From contig JAGVSM010004256.1 of assembly GCA_022494885.1 (NCBI GenBank), positions 1-64,000 of the forward strand: DNA of 64,000 nucleotides, read 5' to 3'. Shown in pieces: positions 42,748 through 53,899 of the stretch. Within the stretch, counting starts at the first letter, position 1. Every line of letters begins with the position of its first letter. The notes below the pieces were generated by a model. The model ran no database searches. It saw nothing but the letters and a program-made list of their open reading frames with translations, and was not told the DNA's origin. The position numbers and the translations under genes are program-made. This DNA comes from Micrasema longulum (Eukaryota > Arthropoda > Insecta > Trichoptera > Brachycentridae).

Positions 42748-43309
42748 AATTCTTTAATTTAACACTCTTTACCAATATTTACTACCGTAGTATTTACAAC
42801 TCTAGGAAGCCGAAAAGATTTATTAAAGAAAAATTACCTCTCTAAAACCTAAAACATACTATTATGCAAATGTACAAATTAATCATCAAAGAAAAAGTAT
42901 ACTTGAGATAAAATCATTAGTGAAAATCATGAATATACTTGTATGTACAATGTGTTTAAAAATTTTAAACACCATAGTAAGTGGCATTGACATATTGATA
43001 CACATAGACATGCCCCGACCCCTTAAAACTGATGACATTTAACTCATGCCCAAACGCTTTTATGCCCAACGTGTATTTAGTCATTATTCAATCGCCAGCC
43101 AGGTGTGACGTTTAGAATCGAAACCAAAATTCTTACTTGTATAAAAAAGCGCGTAAAAACCTTTTGGGTAAACATTCTAAAAATAATTGTTATTAACGTT
43201 ATTGTTATTAGGTTATTCATTATGTTATTAACAAGGCTTGAAACTAAACGTCAATCTACGCCTAGCGGCGCAACTGCAAAGCTCCTCTTAGTTATAGGGA
43301 TGCACTGAT
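42748..43309. other. Stretch without recognised features
   Basis: No element ends or credible coding frames seen. Confidence 0.35.
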
Positions 43310-43460
43310 AGGAATACGTCTCTAAAATATAATAAAATTGAGTAAATGTTATTTTTTAATTCCCAAAAATCTGGAGCAAAATGGTAAATGGATTGAAATT
43401 ATAAGGAAGTTAAGGAAAAAAATTGATTAAGATTGATTAAGACTTGATCTTTAAATGCAG
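43310..43460 (+). pseudogene. THAP-domain-like relic 1
   Basis: GGAATACG, then NSQKSGAK (shift) KWIEIIRKLRKKID, then AATGCAGCCCTGG. Parallel to 45740-46010 and 55785-56020. The cysteines that would bind zinc are lost. The call relies on the better copies. Confidence 0.35.
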
Positions 43461-43599
43461 CCCTGGTTTAAAAAACAAACTCAGTAACTATGGGCACGTT
43501 TTCACATCACTACTTTTAAAAATATTTTACTCTGTAAAATATGTCAATGAGTAAGTGGTATGTCTTCATATAATATTATCGTCAAATATAATAATCCGT

Positions 43600-43960
43600 T
43601 TATTACTACTACTACTACTATCACGCTAACTCCTCGTTGGAGTTGTCAGAGAGGATGGAACGCCACACACGTTTATCCTGACAAACATTCCTAGCTTCTT
43701 CCACATTAATACATCTTATCGTATGATATGGTATGTATATACCATTCAGTTACCAGACTTTAGATTTTGGTTTATCTGCCACGTCTTTCTTAATCGTTTT
43801 CGTCCTAAGTTACCATTCGTTACCGCCATATATATCTGTCTTATCATTTTTTGGCTATCTATCTTTTCTACATGGCCAAAATCGTCTTGTCACCCTTTCT
43901 TAAATCTTAACAATTAAACCTGTCTCAGGTTTGCACTCTCGCCTGATGCATCATATTGAA
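43600..43960 (-). pseudogene. LINE family L4, 3' fragment
   Basis: Complement of GGAACGCCACACACG and CCACGTCTTTCTTAATCG, matching 53900-54390 and 25500-25690. Ends at an (ACT)n run, 43601-43620. Heavily eroded. Confidence 0.6.
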
Positions 43961-44969
43961 ATAATTTCTATCCACTGTATATTATGCTTTCAAAAAGTTT
44001 GCCGCTAGAGACGATTTGGTAAGCAGAAAACAAACGTGTTTTTATCAAAGTAGTAATATGATACAACATGTTTAATTAGGGAAGCATCGATGTCATGTTT
44101 ATTCTAACTCTAACAAAAACTGTTTTTCTTGATTTTGATTAGTCTCTTATTTGACAGATAATACTAGTCATAACCATAGACAAACAAAACAGTTTAACTT
44201 TTATACATTTTATAAATATGCTCCTGAAGGAATAAACAACATTATTTGGAAGATTTTGAACACCCTGATAATTACAAGAAATGAATTATTTAATAATGTC
44301 AAATAGTTTCAGTTAATGATTTGGAATTTTTCATGACAAACTGGTTAATGAATTCATAAAACCAATTATAAAAAAATTCCGGCGTAGGCGAGATACTGTA
44401 ATAAAAATGACGATATTTTTGTTGGGTGATCTTAGCAGGCGCTACTCAGGGGCGATTTTGCAAAGTTACGAAATTCTTTTGTAATTCATACTGTAATAAA
44501 TCATCGGGGTGAAACTACTTAGTGTAAGTGATCACTTAATTATAATATTATGTTCGTATTTATAATTTATATTTTAATATTTCAATTTATTTACTCTATT
44601 TATTATATTTTTCTCTCGTTATTTTTTATTGGATATTAATTAATATATTTATTTACAAAACAGTTCACAAAAAGTATGTTAATTCGTTATTCTGTTTTTT
44701 AGACAAAGCGTGTTAAACAGCTCCCTGTAAATTGTTAGAGTATTCAATGTTATATTTTGGACTTTTATTCTTAAAATTGTTATTGCGCAATAACAAGTTT
44801 TTTTTCTAATTTAATAATAAATTTTTCTCCTTTAATTATTGTGGCTTAACACTGGTTATTTTCAATCTTATTTTTTTTCTTGATTTAAAATCTATGAAAA
44901 CGTAATATACTGACGTGCTCATACGTCCCATTTACACAAAGCCTAGATCTAGGATATGACATTATATAA
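43961..44969. other. Stretch without recognised features
   Basis: A G+C-richer motif GCAGGCGCTACTCAGGGGCG at 44435 stands alone. Nothing else. Confidence 0.35.
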
Positions 44970-45149
44970 TAGGACTAGCGGACCCGACACACGTTGTCCT
45001 GCCCGAACGTTGGCTTGCCTGCTATTTATTACCTTGTAAAAAGTCTTTTCATTGATAAGTACGTACCAAGGTACTTGTTTTTTATTAAATTCCAAAACTA
45101 GAAATTGTTAATTTTCAGATATTGAATTTATGTAGGTACCTAGGTCCTT

Positions 45150-45642
45150 TTTTTTAAATTTTTTTTTTTTTTTTTATACGCCTCCACTCGTTTGCGAGTG
45201 ATTTTGGCTCTTAGAAACAAGAATAAGAAATTTAAAGAATATACGCTTCAGTGAACGACAAAAAAAAACCCATACCCACTAAAAAATATAATATAATGTG
45301 AGGTAGTTAAAATCAGTATAAAAAAGTTATGTGACAATAAAATATTATTACCGTCTTAATTAAACGTAAACATAACATGAAATTTTGGGCTAAAAGTAAA
45401 GAGAGACATTCAATTAGACTTATTATTTAAATTTGGCAAATAATATTTAACAAATTCAAATATTTTTATTATTTGTCCTTAAGAATTTAGTCAGAAGTAA
45501 ATAAGTATCCAAATCATTCTGGGCGAGTAAAAATTTTACGTTAAGAGGGAACGTATTATATTCTTCACAAATATTTTGAAGGAATTCGCTTCTTTCGTAG
45601 AGGGGACAGTCAAAAAACAGATGATCTAATGTCTCATCGTCA
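45150..45642 (-). pseudogene. R1/I-like LINE C-terminus with target duplication
   Basis: The - strand from 45642 reads DDETLDHLFFDCPLYERSEF, LQNICEEYNTFPLNV, LLAQNDLDTYLLLTKFL, then 3' UTR and a poly-T run on the + strand. The HLFFDCPLYER motif is the C-terminal zinc-binding region (HxxxxC) of R1/I-type LINE ORF2. ACCTAGGTCCTT flanks it exactly (45138-45149 and 45643-45654). Only about 60 residues of ORF2 remain. Confidence 0.8.
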
Positions 45643-45739
45643 ACCTAGGTCCTTGTTATGGTTGAATTCCAAAACATAAGATTAATATTTTTCAAATAAG
45701 GCATTCTTTTTGCAAATGTCAAATTCCGTTCTTCTCACC

Positions 45740-46010
45740 AACAGAGGGGTGCACTTATGTAGGAATACGATTTTTAAATATGTATCGAATGTCAATATTA
45801 TTTTAGTATCACCGAAAATCTAGTAAAACGAAATAAATAGGTTAGAAATTATAAGGAAAGTATCTGATTGAGATCCACAAAATATGAATGCTGTTTGTAA
45901 ACATTCAAAAACAACCTTTTTTATAAACAAAAAAAACAACATCTTTCCATTTTTTTGTACATGGATTCTCCTCGAATGCAACCCTGGTAGATCGATGAAT
46001 AAAACATTTA
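45740..46010 (+). pseudogene. THAP-domain-like relic 2
   Basis: Within repeat H. The + strand reads LEIIRKVSD, a stop in the place of the invariant W, DPQNMNAVCKHSKT. This fits the THAP core W.(P/S)....VC..H, a C2CH zinc finger used by P-element-type transposases and derived host proteins. GAATGCAACCCTGG closes the block as in the other relics. The antisense frame 45820-46086 is a shadow. Confidence 0.45.
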
Positions 46011-46150
46011 CGCTCCCTACTTCTTTTTTACATATTAAATTGTAGATTTTAATATCTGCGAACACGCGCAACGCAAAGATCAACATTTCTCTGAAAACCG
46101 CACGTAAATCGCTTTAGCCGTTTAGAAGTATTTCAGTGGCATCACACGTA

Positions 46151-46689
46151 CAGAGGAATTATTTGTATAAAGAAGATATAACGAAACCAAAAATCTTTTT
46201 GGGAGAAAGGCATAAAGAAAATATCCTACCTTGTAGCAGTAAGATCTTCGCCCATGGTTTTTGGAATGAAATGCGAGAACACTGAAAAATTATATAACCT
46301 CAGAAACATCCAATTGCACAATTTGGTTTTTAGTAAGGTATTTAGGCTCAAACCCGCACAAATCACTATAGTTTAATTTTCATTACACTGTATATATTTC
46401 GAGTACACTGTACAAAGCAGTTAAATTTGATTACCAAGATATTATAATCGACGATATGCTTAAGTTGCAAGTTGCGACATTCAACGCGGTGAGTATTTAC
46501 TAACATAAATCCTACAGAACGAACGTGAACGGGCAGGGAAATATGTAGGTGACAATTATGAAAAATAGTAGGGTAGAATTTTAAACGAATCAGGTTGTGA
46601 TTCCTACATACGTTTATACTTACTGTAAACTATTTTTTTTGCCTAAAACCGTTATAATTTTTTAAACACATTGTTAAATTTGTTATAAT
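46151..46689. other. Stretch without recognised features
   Basis: No element ends or credible coding frames seen. Confidence 0.35.
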
Positions 46690-46835
46690 TTTAAACCAGT
46701 CCAGGGACTATGAAATATTCTAGTGTAAAAACGCCTTTTAAATTAATACTTCATGTCAACCATGTCGGGAATCAAACCCGAGATCTCTTGCATGGTAGGC
46801 AAATGCGCTGACCACTACACCACGAGGCCGACATA
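46690..46835 (-). mobile_element. tRNA-derived SINE (family 4)
   Basis: The - strand reads GTCGGCCTCGTGGTGTAGTG, TCAGCGCATTTGCC, TACCATGCAAGAG, B box GGGTTTGATTCCC, then ATGAAGTATTAATTTAAAAG. The anticodon stem TTTGC/GCAAG has an intact seven-base loop CTACCAT, but acceptor arms do not pair. Second copy at 57360-57485. Confidence 0.75.
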
Positions 46836-46956
46836 ATAAAACAAAATGTATTTTGATATTTAATTTTAAACTGTTTATTAAAACGTCAATATGTAGTTAC
46901 TACATATAGATTATTTCATTTAAATTATTTATTGACAATTCTTGATGGAATTCCAT

Positions 46957-47146
46957 TGTAATGATGTAATAACTTATATTTACATATAAGTTATTAATTT
47001 AAAAAATACTTGGTACACCAGTCTGCAGATGCCCATTAGAAAAGCTAGGTGAAAGCGCTAATTGGTCAAAACAAATAAGTAAAGGTGTACCAAGTATTTT
47101 TTAAATTAATAACTTATATGTAAATATAAGTTATTACATCATTACA
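46957..47146. mobile_element. 190-bp MITE with perfect 63-bp arms
   Basis: 46957-47019 and 47084-47146 are exact reverse complements, starting TGTAATGATGTAATAAC and ending ACTTGGTACACC. Inside each arm AACTTATAT-TTAC-ATATAAGTT is itself a palindrome. The 64-bp loop has no motif. Target duplication not seen. Confidence 0.85.
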
Positions 47147-47589
47147 TATAGATTGATAATATTACTGTACTGCTGAAATTTAGTTTTTTTAATTATTATT
47201 ACCGAACCACATTATTGTTAACCTACGCATATAAATACAATCACAAATTATTAGTCCTGTCAAAACATTGAAAACTAGTTTGTCAGCAGTTTCAATTTTT
47301 TCAAATTTATTTAAAAAAATTGTTAAAGCACATATAACTCGTATAAATCATGTCTTTGGCTTGGATCTAGAAGGGCCAATGTCAGATTTTATATTTTTCT
47401 TGCTTCCGTTTTGTAAAGGATCGACGTCATTTCACTTGTATATTTATTATTTTACACACATAAATGTGTAATAACGTTTTTTATAATTATTTGTTTTTAA
47501 AGGCGGCAAACAATTTTTTATAACGCCACAAAATGGCACACAAATTATTACTCTCCCGTAATATTACGATTTACGACAGATTTTCTTTA
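47147..47589. other. Stretch possibly holding more L10 coding remnants
   Basis: Scattered + strand codons upstream of 47590 may extend the L10 remnant, but no motif is clear. Confidence 0.3.
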
Positions 47590-48095
47590 TAAAATTTGAT
47601 ATGTTTTCTGATTATTTTTTTAGCTTTATGTCAAAAAATATTATGAATTATTCTATTAAATCCCAAAAGAAACACTCCCACATTAACAGCAGTCAAACAA
47701 GACGATGGGTTCTACCACAAACTCTGAATTTGGGCAAAGAAATTTCAGGTTTCTGGGCCCCAAAATATTCAATATTTTGCCTAAACATTTCAAAACCATT
47801 ACCCGGATTCCATTTAATAAATTTGAGAAAAATTGGTTACTGGATTTAGGCCGAGAAAAATCGGAAAATTTACTCAAAAACATTCTTAAATAATAAATGG
47901 TGTAAATTAATATTGTATAACTGTATAATAAATAAATTAGGAGGTAGTAACGTTATTGTTTATTTTGCATAAAAATGTCTGCCTGAAAACAGGTTGTACC
48001 TAGTTAGGCAGACTAGACATGATCCAGAGAAATCTATTACCTAACTGCGTGTGTACAAGTAGTAGATAAATTAACTGTTATTATTATTATTAAAT
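47590..48095 (+). pseudogene. LINE family L10, ORF2 C-terminus and 3' UTR
   Basis: Reads MFSDYFFSFMSKNIMNY, SHINSSQTRRW, then SEFGQRNFRFLGPKIFNILP, KFEKNWLLDLG and a stop at about 47891. The (F/Y)xxRxxxYLGPxxxNxLP pattern is a normal ORF2 end. The 3' UTR runs to an (ATT)n tail near 48090. Its antisense relative is at 41552-41893. Confidence 0.75.
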
Positions 48096-48259
48096 GCATT
48101 TGTGGTTTTAGTTAGTTGCCACTACTTGCATAATCATATAACAGACTATTACGTCCTTGGTATGTTTTATACCAAAACTCATTTTGGTACAATTTAATCA
48201 TCCTTTACACCCTTATATTATGTACGCATTGGACGGATAATCATATTAACCCTTTACAT

Positions 48260-48852
48260 CAGCGGTTTCTAACCTTTATGCTTCTATGCCTCCCCGAAAA
48301 TTTTTTTTTTCCGCGCCTAGCTATTTCTTTTTTTTTTAATAGCTTTAATAATATAGCCACGTTTTAAATAATAAAAATGTAAACACAACAAAAACACTGT
48401 AAAATTACAATTAACAAAATAATAACAAGGTTATGCTTTAACATATCCGTTCGTGTATGTATATTTATTTTGGAGGATGGTACATAATCTAAAAATTAAA
48501 TGCGAGGGTTGTTGTTGTTTTTTGGCACAAAGTTTAGCAAATCTTGGGAGCAATGTGAAGAGTGCCACTCGTATCTGCTTTATGACTACTAACCTGGCTC
48601 GGTATTTGGTTTTCATTGCAGCCGTTGCTGAACAGCCGATTTCGCGTAAATAAGACGTTGCAAACGGTCGAAGTACATGCATTTCTTTGCAATTCGAAGA
48701 TTCATTCATTCCGCTAAGATTCATCCAAATTGAATTAAGGTTTTATTTTGAAACATTTGTTTTAGTGCCCTATCGCATGATAATTCTATCAATTTGAATT
48801 TTTTTTGGCGCCTCCCCTGGCAATAGTCCGCCTCCTAGGTTAGACACTACTT
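48260..48852 (-). mobile_element. hAT transposon relic with 8-bp target duplication
   Basis: CTTTACAT lies on both sides (48252-48259, 48853-48860). The ends CAGCGGTTTCTAACC and, from the other side, AAGTAGTGTCTAACC are imperfect TIRs of hAT type; GGCGCCTCCCC / CCTCCCCGAAA occur just inside. An 8-bp duplication is the rule for hAT. At 593 bp most of the transposase is gone. Confidence 0.85.
48480..48724 (-). pseudogene. hAT transposase C-terminus (ZBED5/SCAND3-like)
   Basis: The - strand reads EMHVLRPFATSYLREIGCSA then TAAMKTKYRARLVVIKQIRV and KLCAKKQQQPSHLIF, then a stop. LxPFATTYLCExGFSAxxAxKTKYRxRLxVexDLRVAxS is the dimerisation region of hAT transposases and the host proteins derived from them (ZBED5, SCAND3, FAM200). 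About 80 residues survive in one frame inside the 593-bp element; catalytic residues lay upstream and are deleted. Confidence 0.85.
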
Positions 48853-48860
48853 CTTTACAT

Positions 48861-49180
48861 TAAATCTATGTCACTTCTTCTTCCTTCTGGCTGTATGTCT
48901 GATTTACTTGGGGTCAGCCCTCTCAGTCCTCTGTCTATTCGTCGGACAAGGAGGTTCGTTGTTTGGTTTCTGTTTTAAGGGCAGGTTGCTACCTGAAGCT
49001 AAAACAGTAACCCCTCTTGCTAACTGAGGCTTCGGATGCCACCGTTGACACTCTGTGATTACCGAATGGAGCTTTTCGCTACTATCCGAGGACCTGTTAT
49101 AGGTCCTGTAGAATATAAAGATCTGGTGACTTCCCAAAAGAATTTCAAGGCTTTTAAAAAGTTTTGTAATCATTTCGGCG
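48861..49180 (-). other. Unassigned G+C-richer fragment, perhaps a LINE end
   Basis: An 89-codon - strand frame (49173-48904) reads HSVITECQRWHPKPQLARGV, TVLASGSNLPLKQKPN, NRQRTERADPK, then a stop and GAAGGAAGAAGAAG. The tail is LINE-like but I do not recognise the protein. Confidence 0.35.
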
Positions 49181-49404
49181 AATTGGTCATGTCCAATAAA
49201 TTTAATCCCAGTAGGTGAATATTTTTTTAATTTTTTATATTTTGTTTTAAAATAGTAAAAACATAATAAATGAATGTCCTAATATTAACTTATATCTAAT
49301 TATTATTAAAACATATACTAATTATTAATATTTCTAAACAATATACGTACACTTAAAAATAAAACTTCTATAAAGCTAACACGAATAAGATTACTTTTTA
49401 AAAA

Positions 49405-49800
49405 CTAACTTATCTGCTAAACACATGTTTTTTTAACTGGCATTTAAATGAAATAATATTTTTTTGCTCTCTTATTTCTAATGGTATTTCCTTATAATAT
49501 AACTGTACAGCTCGGTGCATCAACAAGTTCTGAGTATTTGTTTTCCTACAAAATGGTAGTCTTACTTCATGTTTATTTCTTGTTTTAAATACGTGTTTAT
49601 ATTGATTAGAAAAAACCCTTTGAAGCAACTCTTTTGAGGTATAACCATTAATCATTTTATGAACAGAAAACATTACATTAAAATATATTAGTTGACGTAC
49701 TGTCATAACTTGTGCTTGTTTCAGCATCAATTTTATTCTAGAATTCACTTCCCTCTTTTCTCAATCCAATGAAGTACATATTATATACTTCTGAACTACT
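49405..49800 (-). pseudogene. LINE family L7, C-terminal part, copy 2
   Basis: The - strand reads QVMTVRQLIYFNVMFSVHKM, INGYTSKELLQRVF, FKTRNKHEVRLPFCRKTNTQ, PLEIREQKNIISFKCQLKKH. Parallels 24021-24371 block for block. One 112-codon frame is open; the RT is missing. Confidence 0.7.
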
Positions 49801-50775
49801 TTCTTTCAGCACAAAAACGCTAAGGCTACCAGATTACAGAGAGCTCCTTAGGGCAGCTTTTCTCGTTTGACAAAAAGCGCATTTTCCGTGTATGTGGGCA
49901 CCCCCAAGGAGACTTATGTCCTCAGATGCGGTGTGCGGTGTGTGGTTGGCAAGCTGTTCCTCCGCTGCCATCATCAACACAACAAATCATTTTATAAATT
50001 TTATTTATGCTTGATAAAGATACAAGAGTTAAAGTCTTACATACAAATAAAAAAGGATCAAAAGTAAATATTTCACATTAGGAAGGTTTTAAAAAATAAT
50101 GACCCTTTAATAACTAATCAAACAACCTTTCAATAATGCGCTGTACTGACATGCAATTCTACCTTCTTCCAATTTCGTATTGTTTAATGTGCAAATTTCC
50201 GGCGGTTTCGAGCAACGAACGAGTAATTTTACAGTACCCATTAACATAAATTATTTATTTTATTTTTAGTTTTGCCCGTAAAACCACACGAGTTTGAACT
50301 TTAGAACTGTTTTTCAAATCCTTGATCTGTGAGCTAACCTCAAAATAAAATGGTCACTAAAATTCTTTTTGAATAATTTTACAGCGGAGCAAAAAACTTT
50401 TTCAAGGTTTCCCGTTTTTAAATTTGCCGAAAATAATTTAAATTGAGAAGGCAAAAATATTTGTTTGCTTAAAATAATATCATACATATTGCAAACCTTT
50501 ATGTAGGCAGATTTCATTTGAAGTTCGGGTAACCTCGGTTGTCTTCGTCAGACCTCAGAAGGACTCTTAGCCCAATTCAGTAAATAAAAGATTTTAAACT
50601 GCCAGGTTTATTTTTTGATAATTACACCACGCATAACTAAAACCAAATTGAAAGAATAACACTTCTCCTGTTATCGGGTTGAACCAAAAATTATAATAAT
50701 TCCAGTGAAAATCATTCTTATCTATTTGAATGAAAAGTATTTCAAAGTCATGGGTAAACCAAAGGCCGTATTTCT
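49801..50775. other. Stretch without recognised features
   Basis: A G+C-richer piece at 49830-49980 (GGTGTGCGGTGTGTGG) is unassigned. Nothing else. Confidence 0.3.
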
Positions 50776-51040
50776 TGATCATCTGTTACATGAAAGTAAA
50801 GTGACCAGTGAGGGTGAATTTTTTTATTGCAAAACTACCTTTAAAACCGACATTTCATGTTTTTCCAGGAATTGAATCCGGGACCTAAAAAGACCTGGAA
50901 TATTCCTGGTAGGTGCACGCGCTTACCACTATTCTACGCGGCGGATTCATCTCCACTTGATTTTTTTGGATTTTTCCCCTGAGAGTAACCATCGAGTCGA
51001 AAACACTCGTCCAGGTTTCTGTTTTTATTCTGTTTTTATA
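50776..51040 (-). mobile_element. tRNA-derived SINE (family 3), longest copy
   Basis: The - strand: upstream block (GAAACCTGGACGAGTG, TTTTCGACTCGATGG, ATCAAGTGGAGATGAATCCG), then tRNA-like CGCGTAGAATAGTGGTAAGC with B box GGATTCAATTCC, then a body to CACTTTACTTTCATGTAACA at the low end. It shows the two-module layout best. Confidence 0.7.
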
Positions 51041-51274
51041 ATTTTGCTGATTAATACTATGTTTCATTATTTTTAAGAGTACTTTTATAATTTACGGGGT
51101 TAAAAGTACCTATATGTCTTATTTTACTTCTCACGTCTTCAACTATTCCTGTGCAAAAAATATGTCGATCGGTAGCTCCGTTGAGACGTGAAGGAAACAC
51201 AACATTTATAATAAAAGTATGGATAAACGTGTGTATACACATGATAAAAAATACACAACATAAATATTTTAACA

Positions 51275-52515
51275 TATTAAAACAGAGATGAAAAACATTT
51301 TAGAAAATGCAATATAGAAGTCTAGGCATCTACAGGGCTTATGATCTGTCATTAGCTGGTTAAAGTGGCCATTTTACACACTGTGTAACATTCACCATTC
51401 TGCCCATATTTGAACATCTATTGTTTCGGATTCATTTTCTTTTATTCAAGTGTCAAGCCATTCCTTCCTTTGATTCCGGTGGTCCTTGTTTTGAATCCCA
51501 ATGTACCTACTCCTCCCTGACGGCGAGTCAAGAAAGCAACGCGTGACAACACAACAATAAAACACAACACAACGAAAACCGTACCGCGAGCGTGACAGTG
51601 ATTTCGAATCACCAACATACAAGAAAACGTGCAAAGTGACCAGTGCAAACGATAACGGTGTCTTTCTGGACCAGTGCCAAAGGGAGGAAACCGTAAGTCC
51701 TTACTCTTTTCATTAATTCTAGGATTGACACTCAAAACCATAACGTCAATTAGTTTACCTAAAATCAAACGTTCCCTGTTTTCTTCGAACACGCGTATCG
51801 CGAGAGGGCAGGCCTTGTTTACAGTCCCGAGGTCGAAGGTATCGAGCATCCAAGATCTATATTCCTTTCATCTGTTGATGTTTGTGAAGTTAAAGAGCTG
51901 AAACCTTAATTTATGCGGGTGAGATTTATCTAATTGAATTATATCGCCGGAATTTTTTTTTCAATTTCTCTACTTCTTCATGGACCCGGTGGATTTACCA
52001 ACAATATCATGAGTTGGTCCAAATTTTTTAAGACAAGGACTGGATTCAACTCCCTGGGGAGCTGTTTAACATTCACCATTTTGCCTATGTTTCAACATCC
52101 ACTTGTCAAACATTTGGACAAACCCAAAATATTGTAATAAAACCAACTGGCTTAAGAAGTTTAAAAATTGGAAAATTGTTTTCAGACATTGCCTAATATG
52201 TGAAATAATTCGATCAGATAAATCTCTTCGCAACAATAAAGGCTTAGCTCTTTAACTCGCTAAAATCAACAGATGGAAGAATCGAAAAATACGGATGTTC
52301 AAATATGGGAACAATGGTGAATGTAACACAGTGTGTAAAGTGGCCACTTAAACCAGCCAATGACATATAGTGGGCCCTGTAGATGCCTAGACTTCTATAT
52401 TACCTTTTCTAAAATGTTTTTCATCTCTTTTGTAGTATGTTGATTTATACAGCTCCCCGGGGAGTTGAATACAGTTCTTCTCCACAAAAATTTGACAAAC
52501 TTAAAATATTGTTAG
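51275..52515. repeat. Rep-1, large compound copy with an insertion
   Basis: B in - orientation (51288-51421), the insert (51422-51854), rest of B, C' and A (to about 52062), then C and B' in + orientation (52130-52440) and A' (52450-52515). Joints at 52062-52130 contain scrambled B and A pieces. Rep-1 often changes strand within a cluster. Confidence 0.8.
51422..51854. mobile_element. 433-bp insert in Rep-1, possible solo LTR
   Basis: ATCTAT occurs on both sides (51416-51421, 51855-51860), where uninterrupted Rep-1 copies have it once or not at all. The insert starts TGTTTCGG and is richer in G+C than Rep-1. It begins TG as LTRs do; the other end (GCATCCAAG) lacks a clean CA. The 135-codon - strand frame over it has no motif. 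A solo LTR is my best guess, not shown. Confidence 0.5.
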
Positions 52516-53284
52516 TAAATATTTTAGTTAGAAACAAAAAAAAAATACTAACGTGAATTTTAAAAGTAATTAAGATCGTTTATTATATTATTAAATGGAA
52601 TCTTTATCGATATAGCAAGATTATTTATAAAAATACGGTTTAAAACTAAGATAATTTGTACAAAGTTGGATCGTTCGTAGAAATCCACGATAAAACTGCG
52701 TCGATACTTTTTACCAGAAAAAGAAACTAATAATTACGACCGTACTTTGTACCACCATACAATAATCTGCGATAAGTGAACCAGCCTTTAGTTCAATGTG
52801 ACGCGAAGTTCAGATGAAAGTATATTTCAATGTCAATAGTTAGCAATCATTCTTTGTAGCCACATAATACCGCGAGAAAGGACTTTCCAGGAGAAAATGT
52901 GCTTAGTCATTTTGTAAAGTATTCAGAAAGTAGACAATTTCTTGGGCCTGAAACGGCTGTGACCTTTTTCTTTTCATCAGAGCAGATTATTTATCATCTA
53001 CGAACGATCAGATTACGCTTTCAATAAATCATAAGCACAAAGCCCACAGTGTGTTTTCTTCAAATCCGTTCGGGAATAAAGAAATGTTTAAAAGTGCTAA
53101 ACATCAACTGTGAATTGCCTGAGTAGGCAAGTAGGAGCTATGTAGCTCACATCGCAGAATAATTGTGGAGGTAAATAAATAAATACGTTTTCCGAACAAA
53201 AAATAGTTTATTAAACAAATAACAGAGAAAGGATAAAACCAAATTGGTCTCTTATGTATTAAAACGTTTGAATATATTATTTTA
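52516..53284. other. Stretch without recognised features
   Basis: Moderate complexity, no frames over 60 codons. Nothing to assign. Confidence 0.35.
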
Positions 53285-53425
53285 ACCGAGTTTATGTCAG
53301 AACTTCGGGACGAGAACCTGAATTAAGAGAACGCAAAGGAGTTGGCAGCCGATAGAGATGCATGGAGGCTGTTTGTGGATACCATATGCTCCAACTAGGG
53401 AGCGGACATGAAATGATGATGATTA
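53285..53425 (+). pseudogene. LINE ORF2 extreme C-terminus
   Basis: RDENLN, a stop, ENAKELAADRDAWRLFVDTI, CSN, then ACATGAAATGATGATGATT tail. Same type as 4935-5130. Confidence 0.55.
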
Positions 53426-53437
53426 TGATTTTAACCC

Positions 53438-53870
53438 AACCTATCAACAATATTTTGAGTTTGTACAAGTGTTTGTAAACATTGACTAAAAATCAACCCT
53501 TAGGGCGTTATTTATATTAATATATATTTTCAACAGAAATTCAATAGAGATATTTTGACAAAAACAATCATCCATTCAAGTAAATAGAGTGTCACCTGAA
53601 AGCGTCTGGATTTTATAACAATGTTTTGTATTTGAAATATTTTTTGTATATATTCATATTGTTTATTAAGGTATAACTAGGTGTTAAATTTTATTTGTAC
53701 AACTATCAAAATAAATACATTACATTACAGAGATGGAGAACTTGTAAAATAAGAAAATATGTCATTGGTTGGTTAAAGTGGCCATTTGACCATTTTGCCT
53801 TTGTTTGAACGGCCAATTCATCCACCTGTGATTTATGTGTAGTTAAAGAGCTAAACCTTAACTGATGCGC
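53438..53870 (-). repeat. Rep-1 copy with a LINE tail inside
   Basis: A (CAACAATATTTTGAGTTTG), then 53520-53735 of foreign DNA, then B (GTCATTGGTTGGTTAAAGTG, TTTGCCTTTGTTTGAAC). The foreign part ends AAAATAAATACATTAC, like a truncated LINE 3' UTR. Confidence 0.7.
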
Positions 53871-53899
53871 CTTAAACTATAAAAGTTATTTAGTTACTA

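Larger units (their letters stand above)
44970..46150 (+). repeat. Dispersed repeat H (CTAGCGGACCCG), with nested LINE and THAP relic
   Basis: Starts ATAGGACTAGCGGACCCGAC, GTTGTCCTGCCCG; ends AAAACCGCACGTAAATCGC, TTTAGCCGTTTAG. The copy at 55785-56780 shares the right half, ending in ATATATAATAGACTAGCG. Related-looking ends are widespread in insect genomes. A LINE is inserted at 45150-45642. Confidence 0.6.

Noticed and set aside
45820..46086. Conserved - strand frame (FECLQTAFIFCGSQ) shared with 55791-55976
   Set aside because: The similarity is explained by repeat H; the sense strand shows the THAP-like pattern, so the antisense frame is a by-product.
51442..51849. 135-codon - strand frame as a gene
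   Set aside because: It lies wholly inside the 433-bp insert in Rep-1, overlaps an opposite-strand frame and has no recognisable domain.
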